DNA of 64,000 nucleotides from Welwitschia mirabilis (taxonomy: Eukaryota > Gnetophyta > Gnetopsida > Welwitschiales). This document shows, one piece after another, positions 43,560 through 55,650 of this stretch; position 1 is the stretch's first letter, and every line of letters starts with the position of its first letter. The notes beneath the pieces were generated by a model that ran no database searches, was not told where the DNA came from, and saw nothing but the letters and a program-made list of their open reading frames with translations. The translations under genes and the position numbers were made by a program. The stretch covers positions 166,938,864-167,002,863 of the forward strand of contig JBOZIK010000001.1 in the NCBI GenBank assembly GCA_051453625.1. The letters are read 5' to 3'.

Positions 43560-46475
43560 ATTAGGTAACCTCAATGTAGGTTGAATCTATCCTTAAAGAA
43601 AATAGTAAACGATCAGATTATTAAATTGCTATATTTTATTATTATTTATCTTATTACAAATAGTGAATGAATAAGTTTTATTATAGTGGTACCAAAGAAA
43701 GATAACAGATGAAAAGTGTGCATCGTTTTTAGGAAATTGAATGAAGTTACAAAGAAAGATCATACTCTTCTTCCTTTTACGGATTAATTTCTAAATAAGA
43801 TCTAGTCCATTGATTTTATTATTTTCTTTATGGTTATAGTGCTTATAATTATATAAATATGGTTCTTAAGGATCAATCTAAAGCTACACTTTTTTTTACA
43901 TTTGGTAGTTTTTCTTTCTGTAGAACACCATTTGGTTTCTCCAATACCCCTAGTAATTTTCAAAGAGCCTGATTAGAATATTCTTAGATATGATTTAGCT
44001 TTTTATTAAAATATTTATGGATTATTTTTTTCCTATTTAGAGATAGTTTTGAACAAGCTTTAAACAAATAAGAAAAAATCTCTTTACTTATTATATTAAA
44101 ATAAGAGGCAAATTTACTTGAGAAATAAGCCATTTCATGGTCACTAAAAGAATCTATTTTGGTTAAAATATTTTAAAATAGGCATCAAAATGAATCCTAT
44201 AAAAATCAATATTATTCTTAATATTCCTCCTACACTTAAGAATATTTGCTTCCTTTGTGGTTATAGGTTTTTATACTCATTTTATTAAAGATTAGTACTA
44301 TTTACAAATCTTTACATATCTTATTAGAGAATAATATTAGGTTTAAATTGAGTAAATTTTTTCAAAAGGATTTTTAAATCTTGAAGAAACATATTACTTC
44401 TACATTCATATTTATTATTCCTATTTTATCACAACTTTTGATTAATTTATAATGTAATTAAGAGATGTACTTACAAGAAGTATTCTTAGTTAAAAGATTG
44501 ATGAAAAGAATTATGGTATTGCTTATCTTGGTAAAATCTTATCTAGTCCACACCTAAATTAGACTATTATGAATAAAGAGAGGTTATAGATAGTGTATTC
44601 TTTAATAAATTTCATCATTACCTTTTATATTATCATGTTAATGTCTATATAAATCACTAATCCTTATGTATTTCATGACTACAAAGGATGAAAGTGCTCA
44701 ATTAATATGATAGATTTTACTTATACAAGAATTTGATTTTATCATTAGTAATAGGCTAGGAAAATCCAACAATGTTATAGATCATTTATCTATATTATCC
44801 ATGATAAACAACCCTATTTCTAAAGTAAAAGAATAATTTCTAGATAATTTTTTTAATGGTTAATGTAACAAAGGATTATTTTAGGGATCATTTTGCTTTA
44901 TTGAATGTAGACATTGTGAATTATTTAGTTACTAATAAGCTTACTACAAGCTAGAAATGTAATTATAATTTTTTTCTTTTGTTTTTATTCATCAAATGGA
45001 AATCTATGTTTGGAAAGAAATTTGTCTTTATTAACAATGTCTTGATCAAATCATGAGAAGATGTGTTCCAAAATGAAAAAAATCAAGTATTCTACAACTA
45101 TTTCATGAAAAGTTTGCAATGGATATTTTAATGCTAGGAAGATGATAATTAACATTTTACATAGCTTATAACACTGGCCTACTCTATTTAAGGATGCTTA
45201 TACTTACACTCAAGTTTACGATGCATGTCAAAAATATGGATCTATTAGTAAAACTACATGAGATGTTATTAAAACCTATAATAGAATGTGAACCATTTAA
45301 ATCTTAGGGTATAGATTTTATAGAACCTATTTGTCCATCCTCTGTGGGTAGGAATTACATTCTAGTAGTAATTAACTATGTTATCAAATTGATTAAGGCT
45401 ATTCCTACTACCCAAGATGATGCATCTATAGGTTATCAATTTTTAAAATGACATATCTTTTATCGATTCAATTTTCTTTAAGTATTGATTTTAGATTAAG
45501 GAAGCCATTTCTTAAATTAGTTGTTATGATCAATATTACTATAAGAAGGAATTCATCATAGAGGATATTCTATCTACCATTCTTAAATAAATGGTTTTGA
45601 AAAAATTGTAAATAGAGAAATAAAGAAAAAATGCAACAAAAACTAGTAAAAAATCAAATGTAAAGATGGGTTACTTGGTTGACTAATGTTTTATAGGCAT
45701 ATTATGTTACATGAGAAAAATCATTATGCTTTAAACCTTATGAGATAATTTATGATAAGGTTTCCATTCTTTCTATTGATGTTGCATATCATTCATATAA
45801 AACTACTAATTCTTTGACTTTAAAGTCTAATCAAGATAATTTGGATAATAAGATTATAAAACTACATCAGTTGGATAAAATTCATTAGAATGATCTTCAT
45901 AAGAAACTTACTATAAAAGACTAGATGAAATATTATCATGGGACAAATATAAATACTAANNNNNNNNNNNNNNNNNNNNNNNNNNNNNNNNNNNNNNNNN
46001 NNNNNNNNNNNNNNNNNNNNNNNNNNNNNNNNNNNNNNNNNNNNNNNNNNNNNNNNNNNNNNNNNNNNNNNNNNNNNNNNNNNNNNNNNNNNNNNNNNNN
46101 NNNNNNNNNNNNNNNNNNNNNNNNNNNNNNNNNNNNNNNNNNNNNNNNNNNNNNNNNNNNNNNNNNNNNNNNNNNNNNNNNNNNNNNNNNNNNNNNNNNN
46201 NNNNNNNNNNNNNNNNNNNNNNNNNNNNNNNNNNNNNNNNNNNNNNNNNNNNNNNNNNNNNNNNNNNNNNNNNNNNNNNNGCTTTGGATCTAATCTTTTA
46301 GGTAGAGATCTCAAAACTTACTTCATTACAATTCTTACGTTCATTTGATGCATAAAAAATTAGTTTCTCAATGGCTTAGTCCTTATGTCATTGATACTTC
46401 TTATCCTAATTGATCTATCCTTATTAAATATATGAACGGATCTAAGTAATTCAAGGACAATGGATAGTGTTTTAT
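43560..46475 (+). pseudogene. Ty3/gypsy pol remnant: RT, RNase H, integrase
   Basis: Gypsy order RT-RH-IN on the + strand. RT: VVPKKDNR at about 43686 (the next Trp codon is now TGA), VCIVFRKLNEVTKKDH, then TFGSFSFCRTPFGFSNTPSN at about 43895, and a damaged active site FMDY at about 44013-44030. RNase H: KFHHYLLYYHVNVYINH (about 44608). Linker: EFDFIISNRLGKSNNVIDHL (about 44730). Integrase: YTYTQVYDACQKYGS (about 45208), GIDFIEPICPSSVGRNYILV (about 45309), YSIYHSxINGF (about 45567). A 321-N gap (45960-46280) hides the C-terminal part; NGSKxFKDNG near 46440 is the usual gypsy ending. The integrase style resembles the Athila/Tat branch. Stops are everywhere. Confidence 0.85.
45960..46280. other. 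Assembly gap (321 N)
   Basis: Gap inside the gypsy integrase C-terminal region. Confidence 0.99.
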
Positions 46476-46540
46476 ATTTTATATTTCCTTTACTAATTTA
46501 CTCACTACCACCAACATTATAGCAGAAATTATACTTTTGG

Positions 46541-46592
46541 ATATTCTTCAAGTAAAGGAGGATTTTATATTCTTCAAGTAAAGGAGGATTTT
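46541..46592. repeat. 26-bp perfect tandem duplication
   Basis: atattcttcaagtaaaggaggatttt occurs as units at 46541-46566 and 46567-46592. Each holds a PPT-like aaaggagga. It lies just after the gypsy integrase end. Confidence 0.95.
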
Positions 46593-49216
46593 ACACCTTA
46601 TGGTGTAGTTCAATTAACTACTACTTGTTGTAAGATAATACTTATTTTGATTATTAATACCTCTCAAAACTCTTTTACCTTATATTTATTTTTGTCTTTT
46701 TTACTTCCTCTCTCACTTTCTTTTTTCATTGTTTTTATTTTTCCTCTTTGTTTTATCTTTTTATTCTATCTTTGGTTACCAAAAATGATAGTAAAATGTA
46801 TGTTATCAATCCATCATTAAAAGGATAGATTAATAATAGCTTTAGTTATTTTAACTAACTAAGTTTTTCTACATCATTGGATAGTCATCTTTAATGATAG
46901 GTTGACAACATTATATAATAGAAAAAAATTTTAAAGTTAATTTTTGTGCACTATATCATTTATTTCTACTAATATTTTTACATTTATTTCTCTCATTTCT
47001 TTCATTTTTGGTTTACCACCCTACAGAGCTACTGCCTTTCAATGGAATTACACAACATCATTCACTGCTAATAATATTTTGTTCATGCAATCCTTAATAA
47101 GATGAAGTATTGTAATTCATTTTATTTTATTTTTTTCATTTCAAAATCATCATTTCATTTTTTTTAGTTTCTTTCTAAAATTACATTAAAATATGAATTC
47201 CTAGCATCTTTTCTCCATCTGTAAAATTATTTCATGTCGTTTTCTTCATTTACATTGTTTTCCATACCATTTTCATGTTCATAATATTATTTATAGGACT
47301 ATAAATGTAATTTAAAGTTCACTATGTTCCTAGAATTTTTAATAATTAGTTGAGCAAAAATTTGATTGCTCTATATTTCATGTTCCTAATCCTTCTTCTT
47401 TTCTTATCATTTTCTAATTTATCTCACTCACTTTTTATTAGTGGAAAATAGAATAATTATTCTCTTATTTATTATTTCTGTTATATTTTCTTCAAGAAGA
47501 TAAGGGGGGGCATAGTTAATAATTTAGTTATAGATTAGAGTTAAGAAGACCCTACATTTAGAATAGTCTTCATTATAAATGCTTCTATTCATTCTTGGAA
47601 GAAAGATGTAAAGTTGATAGGGACCATGTACTATAATTAAAACATGAAGTCAACATAAAGGCCTCTTTAGGTACTAAAATGTTTCCATCTATATAAAGAT
47701 ATATATCATTAACTTGACTACACTCATTTGAGGTTTTATTAGTCTCATATTCCTTTTTATTTTCTAGGTAATTTCTCTCTCAAAGAACTTGTAATATTTT
47801 TTATGTCTTTTGAATGAGTCTTTACTATTCTATCCTTGATTAGAAATGTTGATTCCTTAAAATCACCTAAATAGTTCTTTTTTGTATCTATACTTTGTTC
47901 CCTAGTCTTTGTTTTTCATGGAAATGTGAAAGAGATTCATATAAACTATAAAATCATGTAAGATAATAACCTACAATGAAGAGTAATGGAAGATTATATA
48001 AGATGAAAAATTTCCATGGAAATTCCAAGAAAATATTATGGAAAATTTTCATGCCATACTTAGCTTAAGAATTAAGATATGTTAAATGTCTATTAAGGAA
48101 ATTAAAATTATGTCTCCCACTTTATTTTTACTATATTAATCAATCTTTTATTTTTTCCTTATATGAATGAACATTTTATTTTTGCAACTTAACATGTGTG
48201 ATGTTTATGCTTTATTACTAATGCTTTATCACTAAAATTAATTCATAAATTACTATCTTTTTGTTTCTATGCATAGTCAGTATGAGTCTACAAATGTATA
48301 TTATATGGAAATATAGATGAAAAATGATTATTTTAAGTTTAATAATAACATAATGCTTGCATTGATGATATAATGCTTTACTCTTTATTCCAACATCTTC
48401 ATCACATTTATGACTATCTTATCTTTATGATATCATAGTATAAGATTATTTTATATTAATAAACATTATCATTACCTCAGCACACAACTTGAGTTCTTAT
48501 TTTGTGTTCCATACTCTAGTTTATATTCTAGTACTTGAAACTACATAGATGACTATGGGCTTTGACTTTGTAATTATATTGACTTTCTATTTATACATTA
48601 GAGAGAATCTTCATTATCATCTAGATAAATGCAGATGAGTATAGTTCAAATGGATCTCTTTCATTAAATCACTTGTCTTTTTTGTCTTTACACATGACAC
48701 TTTACCTTATTGTTCTATATCATTTTTCACATTTGAGGATAAATGCCTCTGATACAAGAGATGCATTATTCATAATAGATCTTCTCAATGAGTAGCATGA
48801 TTAGTTCCTTATTTGATAATTATCTTAGTAATAGTAATAGTTTAGTTAATACAGCCTCTAGTAGTTCATTGATAATGTTGGATACTTTTCATTAGTAGTC
48901 TTGATATGGTTTATTATTATAGCATAATAATAAATTAATAGCACATGTTATATATTGTGTAGTTTCAGTTAGTATCTTTCCACATCATAGTCACACCTTC
49001 CTCACTACCACCTTCTACTATCCCTTTACCACTCCTTACATCATAACTTCCTTTACTTACTCCCTTCATCATCATGATGAGTTATTCATCCTCTTATTAA
49101 ATAGATCCTTCATATTCTAGACCTGTTATATAGATCTACAAGAGAACTTTTACTTTATAGAATTCATTCTAGAGAAGAAATGGGAAATATCATACTTCTC
49201 TTAACAGAAGGCAAAC
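46593..49216. other. AT-rich DNA; possible gypsy 3' end
   Basis: No clear gene. A purine run agaagataaggggggg (47495-47510) could be the PPT of the + strand gypsy element, and a TATA-rich tatataaagatatatat (about 47692-47709) about 190 bp downstream would fit an LTR promoter. I found no matching upstream LTR, so this is only a suggestion. Confidence 0.3.
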
Positions 49217-49293
<77 letters not shown>

Positions 49294-49393
49294 NNNNNNN
49301 NNNNNNNNNNNNNNNNNNNNNNNNNNNNNNNNNNNNNNNNNNNNNNNNNNNNNNNNNNNNNNNNNNNNNNNNNNNNNNNNNNNNNNNNNNNNN

Positions 49394-49467
<74 letters not shown>
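49217..49467. repeat. (GA)n microsatellite split by a 100-N gap
   Basis: AG repeats at 49217-49293 and 49394-49467 around a 100-N placeholder (49294-49393). One long GA tract that the assembly could not span. Frames reading Arg-Glu or Ser-Leu repeats through it are artefacts. Confidence 0.95.
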
Positions 49468-49469
<2 letters not shown>

Positions 49470-50939
49470 TTAAGACATGAGCTTATGCTATTATGAATAC
49501 TTAGATTATTACAAAGTACCATTTTGGATTTTAATTCTTCATCACTAGTGAGGATATTAATGATAACATTATAGATTAGTAGATGCAATACCTCTTTGAT
49601 GTAATAGAGGGTATTTATGCCCACCAAATTAGTGAGTTTTGTTCAATGATAAGGGTGAAGACCTTATCCATAGATATATTCATAATATAATGGAACAACA
49701 TAAGATTGTTATTACAAAGGCATGAATACACTAATCATCCTTTTCATGTCTGATACCAATGAGGATTAATAATACTTGCTTTCTCATCTCATTTCAGAGC
49801 ATTTACCTCTCATGAAAAGGAGGGCTTTGCACTTATTTTCTAGTTGATTTATGAATATTTCATAGATTAATCATTTCAGCATTTTTCTTATAATCCATCA
49901 ATATAATGCTATGATCTCCCATCTATGGATTCTAATAGTGGTATGTAAATGATAGAGGTTTAACCTTCCTACCTTTATTTTTGCATGCTTAGTTGAGTAT
50001 AGACAGGCTACATCACCACATATATGATACTTCCCTTGTTTTATTACTAGAATATTTTCAAGAATGCTAGTGTAGAACAATTTATTAGTAATGATATTCT
50101 AATACACATTGTTTACACCATTACAAAAGGGTAAGTTTTTGAGGGTTCTGAAAATCTCATCACTAAGTGATAAGTAATAACATCAAATCTAGATGAACTA
50201 AAATTTTATCCCTCAGTGTCTATAGGTCTTTTAAAGAAGAAGATCTAAGATATTATTCAAGAGATCCTTCATTCTACTCTTTGTCATACTATAGACTCTA
50301 GTCTATTAATAATTACTATACCTATTAATTCATTTATCACTATAGCCATCTTTAACATCATCACAGCCCTTATTTTATAGGATTATAGGTTACCTTGAAT
50401 AACTTGAAGAGACAAATGACCTTAGTCACTATGACATCAATTCCCATATATCTTGCTAATGTGCAGAAATAGTTCATGTATCCTTTGCCACCTCTGCTAT
50501 AGATGTATCCATAGCTAAAGCACTCTAAGGCTAATATAACTTCATTACATGTTCTACTACTTGGCATTGATCTAAGTAAGTTTTATTTTTAGGACTAAGA
50601 TTATTAGTCATTTTTATTACTCTTTTTATTCTTTGTTCACATCTCTTATAGTTGTCCTTTTTATTATGTAGCTTTTAAATCTTTTTATAAATTCTTAAAA
50701 AAATTATTTCCTTCATCCTTACTCCATTATTCAAATGACTAGACAATGATGTGTTATCAGCTTGTCATCCCAATGATAGCCTAATGACTAAAATTTTCCT
50801 ATTTTTTTTATCATACAAAACTAGATGAGCATATTTTGTGTATAATAGATAGTTACTCTGCATTTTGTTTTTGCTATGTTTTAGTATGTGGAACTAATAT
50901 TTTTCTTTTTTGTGTGTTTTACAATTCTAGATGTGAGTC
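49468..50939. other. AT-rich DNA with weak coding flavour, no gene called
   Basis: Some + strand frames read protein-like segments (for example SHFRAFTSHEKEGFALIF near 49780-49840) between stops, suggesting eroded transposon coding sequence, but no domain could be named. A motif near 50745 (gtcatcccaatgatagcctaa) recurs in altered form near 62672. Confidence 0.35.
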
Positions 50940-51400
50940 CTGCTTCATTGTTTAAAATGAAAATAGATTATATTATGGAAGGTGGACTATAGTTCTATGA
51001 CTATATTGATGTACAAATTGAACATTTGTAGAAGATGGAGAATGACATGATAATCATGATGTAGGATGCTATAGTCACTAATTGTTCACTAGTTATTCCT
51101 TCCATACTATTGATCAAGAACTTCTTTGAGGATATTGATGATGTGATTCTCCATCACATCTTAGCATTCATGACTGAGAAGCAAACTTTACCTATGCTTC
51201 ATTTCATTTGTAGATGATGGAATAACATCATCAATGATGATATCATTCCTTTTGGCTATTGTATATTGCATGTGATCTATATGGTGAGTCATATTCTTAT
51301 CATTCATGGTATTGCAACATGAGATTTTTTTTTTAGTTGAAATATGATGGCATGTGTGTCTACCATGATGATGTAAAGGAAATATAATATGCTTGCAAGT
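50940..51400 (+). pseudogene. Transposon accessory-protein remnant
   Basis: One + strand frame gives EDIDDVILHHILAFMTEKQ, TLPMLHFICR and NNIINDDIIPFGYCIL (about 51130-51270) with few stops. The arrangement of a helical segment, LPM-type motif and PFGY-type ending recalls the C-terminal part of the putative plant transposon protein domain. By eye only. It could belong to the + strand gypsy element upstream or to another lost element. Confidence 0.35.
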
Positions 51401-51811
51401 TGTTTAGCTTCTTCTATGGCTTGTGTCTTCACCATTTTTACCCTTGCTATAATCGTTGTATGCTTGGACATAAGTTTTTCTACTCTTCATCTTCATTTCC
51501 TTTCTATCATATTCTCTTCCATTTATTTTTTTCTCTTAAGCATCTCAACTTTTCTCCACTATTTCATCTCTTCTTCCCAATTTATACATAGCTCTAGCTT
51601 TTGTTCTTAATCATATCCTCTTTACTATGATAGTGTTATTATTATCAATAATGATGTGTGGTAAAATAATTTATTTTATGGATTTACTAATTTATTTCTA
51701 TATTTTAATGTATTTATTATTCAGTTATGTTGTCTCAAATCTATATTCAAAATAGGAATAGTATACTAGTAGGTTATATCACATAGCATTACTACACCAA
51801 GGGCACATTCA
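51401..51811. other. No gene called
   Basis: Two overlapping + frames (51389-51610 and 51400-51591) are Ser/Phe-rich and low in complexity; I do not regard them as genes. The segment ends at the edge of the LTR of the - strand gypsy element. Confidence 0.4.
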
Positions 51812-52060
51812 TGTTGAAATCTAGCTATGCTTGTATCTATCATTAATGTATAATAAATAAGAAGATCATCCTAGGAATACAAATATTACATAGCCAAATC
51901 CAAATTTGAATAATACTACTATGACTTTCGTTTATATTATAGTCCTAGTGTCATTCTTTCATAAAGATAAATAATGAAATCTATTAATAAAACAAGCACA
52001 ATGACATTGAGTAATAGAAAGTGAAATTATATAATAGATCTAGGAATGGGATATAACATT

Positions 52061-52134
52061 CAAACTAGTCTAATAACTTCATGAAATGACATAAGTACTA
52101 ATTAAACTCATGTAGCTTTTATTTCTAGCTCAAG
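52061..52134. repeat. Gap-flanking duplicate, left copy
   Basis: caaactagtctaataac to agctcaag (74 bp) recurs at 52495-52568 on the far side of the gap with one difference. The other LTR contains this segment only once, so one copy here is an assembly artefact. Confidence 0.93.
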
Positions 52135-52494
52135 NNNNNNNNNNNNNNNNNNNNNNNNNNNNNNNNNNNNNNNNNNNNNNNNNNNNNNNNNNNNNNNNNN
52201 NNNNNNNNNNNNNNNNNNNNNNNNNNNNNNNNNNNNNNNNNNNNNNNNNNNNNNNNNNNNNNNNNNNNNNNNNNNNNNNNNNNNNNNNNNNNNNNNNNNN
52301 NNNNNNNNNNNNNNNNNNNNNNNNNNNNNNNNNNNNNNNNNNNNNNNNNNNNNNNNNNNNNNNNNNNNNNNNNNNNNNNNNNNNNNNNNNNNNNNNNNNN
52401 NNNNNNNNNNNNNNNNNNNNNNNNNNNNNNNNNNNNNNNNNNNNNNNNNNNNNNNNNNNNNNNNNNNNNNNNNNNNNNNNNNNNNNNNNNNNNN
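52135..52494. other. Assembly gap (360 N), probably spurious
   Basis: Flanked by a 74-bp duplicate, and the partner LTR has no extra sequence at this point, so the real gap is likely absent. Confidence 0.9.
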
Positions 52495-52568
52495 CAAACT
52501 AGTCTAATAACTTCATGAAATGACATAAGTACTAATTAAAATCATGTAGCTTTTATTTCTAGCTCAAG
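52495..52568. repeat. Gap-flanking duplicate, right copy
   Basis: Near-identical to 52061-52134. Confidence 0.93.
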
Positions 52569-53540
52569 CATAATAATATAATCCATCATAGACATGAGTG
52601 CCCATGTAGTTCAAGCTCAAGAATAATGGCATAGTCTCATTCATCATAGAAATGAAGGTGGTATATATAATCCAACTAACATTCATAGAAATAATAAATT
52701 AAGCATGGAAAGTAGGGTTCTATTAAGATTCATCAAATAAATGTTTGATTATGTAAGCTAGAATGAAAAGGAGAATGTCCAAATAGATCTTAAAGTAAAA
52801 TCATGTCTTAGTCAATCATAAGTATCAGAAGTATAAAAAAATCATAACTTAATATCAAAGTAATGCACCAAGAACATGTGATAATTTATTATATGAAAAT
52901 TAAAATCATAAAATCTAAAAATGTGCTCTTGCTAAACTAAAAAGCCTCATGTTATCTTAGTAGCTAACTCATCCCTATGGAAGGCTTAGAAAGAACTCAT
53001 GAGTAAAATTATAATTTCTTTATTAATAATCTGATATGAAGTACCCTCTCTAAGTGAAGAAAGTAGGATATTTATAAGCTAGAATTAGGGTTTACAATTA
53101 TCGTTTCAAAGGCCTAATGTGATCATTCTAAAGAATGCCCAAAGTATATAAAATTATTATTTAGTTATGGGGTCAAATTGAGTTCTTATTAGAAAATACT
53201 CCTTGCTCATATTCTATTTGTAAAAATTATTAGAATAAATTACTTATCATAATAAATCTCAAGAACATGAGTTTGGTACTATTCTACTAAAAATAACTAG
53301 TGTTACAACTCTTATAACTACTATTACTGCCAATTATTCTTAGCATACTTTCATCTTCTACTGCAATGCCCTTGATGTTACATTTATCTTATAAAATAAT
53401 AGTGTTAAGGTAAATTATTAGTAAAATAAGATTTTCTTGGCCTTAAGTATAATTTATGCATAAGACCATTATGATGATTAATTAAGCATGTTAATAAGGC
53501 CTTAATTCCTTGATGTAACTGCAAATTTTACATGTTATCA

Positions 53541-54649
53541 TACTGTTAACTAATTATTTGCTAATCCCTTAGCAAAAAAGTGTGTCAAAAAATTAGATAA
53601 CAAGGAAAATATTACAAATCAACTTAATTCATTATAAAAGGATGAAGGGACTTTGAAAAAGGTTTTAGCTAATATAGTCTATAATTACACTTAAGTAAAA
53701 GATAGAGCATGAAAAGTAAGTGCTTAAGTGTAGATTTCACCCCATCCAACTAAGGCTAGACTCTATCCACAAAGTTTGAAAAATAAAAAACTGAATGTGA
53801 ACATAATAAGAAATGAATGATTCATGAGTTAATATGGTCTAGAATGAGCTATAAAAAAAAAAGTTACTAGAAAGAAATTTTGCAATGCATGATTAAACTA
53901 GAAAAGATAAAATTTGAATGCATGATTAAACTAGAAAAGATAATATTTGAACTAATGCAAATAAAAGACTCAAAATCAAGAATAAATATTTTGTTGCAAT
54001 TTTTCAAAATTCTGAATCTAAATTGTATGACTATGTAAAAGATTATAAAATGAATTTAAAAAAGAAAATGAGAAGTAAATATGATGATTTTAAAATGGAA
54101 GAGTGAATGATAAATCTAGATTAGTAAATTGTTATAAGTTTTTAATAGAGACCTAAGTGCTAAAAACATAGAAAATGTGATGTAGAGTGCCTATGTAAAA
54201 AGTAAATTTGTTTGCATAGGCTAAGGCAATAGCACTAGTTAGGAGGTAGGCAACACTAAATTGTTAAGATTTACATGTCAAATCTTACATTTCAAGGTAT
54301 TAAAACTAAATTAAGGATTTTAAAGTTAAGTGTTAGTTTAAAATTAAAACTAGATTTATAGAAATAAAAATGCATATTAATTTTCTATTAAGTTTAAAAG
54401 ACATTATAACAAAGTAATATGTAAGTACAATATAGCTATTATCATTGAAGAATATAGGTGAATAAGGAAAGAGAGCAAGAGAGTGAAAGGAATTTAGCTC
54501 AAAGATATTCTATAAGAAAACAACCTCTCTAATGTTTTACTTATCTCTTCTTACTTCCTGGACACCTCCCTTTTTCTCTTTACAAAGTTTTTCATCTTAC
54601 TCATAACTTTACAACTCAAGTCCTTTGAGATTTAAGAACCTCTTCTAAA
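53541..54649. other. Gypsy element interior, no gene recognised
   Basis: AT-rich, stop-dense on both strands. No clear PPT immediately inside the 3' LTR; the nearest purine run on the - strand is gctaaggga about 20-30 bp in. Contains a 33-bp tandem duplication at 53884-53949. Confidence 0.4.
53884..53949. repeat. 33-bp tandem duplication
   Basis: Units 53884-53916 and 53917-53949 (aatgcatgattaaactagaa...) differ at one base. Confidence 0.95.
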
Positions 54650-55650
54650 AAAGTATCACTTAAAGTAGTGGAGGAATGTCTATGAGTGATGGAAGGAGGA
54701 GTAGAACAAGATGTTGAATAAGGGGTATAAGAGGTTTCACCACTAAGAGCCTTTCCATTTTTCTTGTAGTGGGTGAAGAGTAGGAAGAAGAAGAATCTTA
54801 AGAAAAAGGAGTAGTTCTTTGAGGTTATTCTTCTTCTTCTTGAATTTCTTTAAGATCCCCTAAAATATAATGTTAATTCTTACATTTATTAAGTTGGGTA
54901 GTATTTTTAAAAGTAATGGTCTTAATGAAGGTCCTATCACATTCCTCAAAGTCTAGAATGTAAGCTAAGTCATTACAGATTAAATCTGAAACTAGATTAG
55001 GTTAGGAAAAATTACACTTGTGGTTCATATTATTGGCTATAGTAGTAAAGAGGCATTTGTCAATATCAAAGGGTTTACTATCTTGGATAATCCTAATCAT
55101 GTCAAGGTAACTATTATAGGAATCACTTACATGAGATGTGGGTAAAACATTTTAAATGATAAACTCAAAAACTGCAAATTGGTTCTTCTAGAGGTATTTG
55201 CAAGGTAGGGTCCCTTCTCTACTTGGTGCATATTCAACATTAAGTGCAACATAATAATAACTAAAGGATTTGATTAGCATATAATACAAAATATTATGAT
55301 GCTCAACTCTTAACTCATAACAAGGCTTCTACATCATTAAGAAATAATAACAAAGGAAATATGTTGAAGAGAGAAATGGATTACCTAAGAGTAATCTTCA
55401 TTAATTATTGCATTTATGTATAACTTTGGAAAAGTGTTAAAGAGAGAAATGGATTACCTAAGAGTTATTTTCATCAATTATTGCATTTATGTAGAACTTT
55501 AAAATAGCCTTTAAGAAGTAGTAGGTGTCATTCTCATTTAACAAATAATTCCAATTCCTTACTTGAATTTTATTAAGATAGAAGGATTCAAACAATGTAA
55601 GGAATGATGTGAAATGTCTTGTTCTACAAAAGGGATTTCTTTCTCACTCA
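54650..55650 (-). pseudogene. Accessory-domain remnant in gypsy element
   Basis: On the - strand: MSEKEIPFVEQD at the start (about 55655), then YYVALNVEYAPSREGTLPCK (about 55240), VLPTSHVSDSYNSYLDMIRI (about 55100-55160), DSKPFDIDKCLFTTIANNMN, and an acidic, Ser-rich tail near 54780-54850. The pattern (a strand-rich start, a VLPTSH block, a helix, an acidic tail) resembles the putative plant transposon protein domain in the third ORFs of other plant elements. Identification is tentative. Stops and a 73-bp internal tandem duplication (55363-55508) break it. Confidence 0.4.
55363..55508. repeat. 73-bp tandem duplication
   Basis: gttgaagagagaaatggattacctaa... at 55363 recurs as gttaaagagagaaatggattacctaa... 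at 55436, with a few differences along the unit. Lies inside the accessory-domain remnant. Confidence 0.9.

Larger units (their letters stand above)
51812..53540 (-). repeat. Gypsy element 3' LTR
   Basis: Aligns with 60829-62120 along its length: tgaaatctag, gtcattctttca, aatgaaatctatta, catgtagctttta, tataatccatcata, atgatgattaattaa and aataaggccttaatt are shared. It appears longer because it contains a 360-N gap and a 74-bp assembly duplicate; without these it is about 1.3 kb. Confidence 0.88.

Noticed and set aside
49180-49627. Arg-Glu and Ser-Leu repeat proteins, or a CRISPR-like array
   Set aside because: It is a plain (GA)n microsatellite around a gap; there are no spacers.
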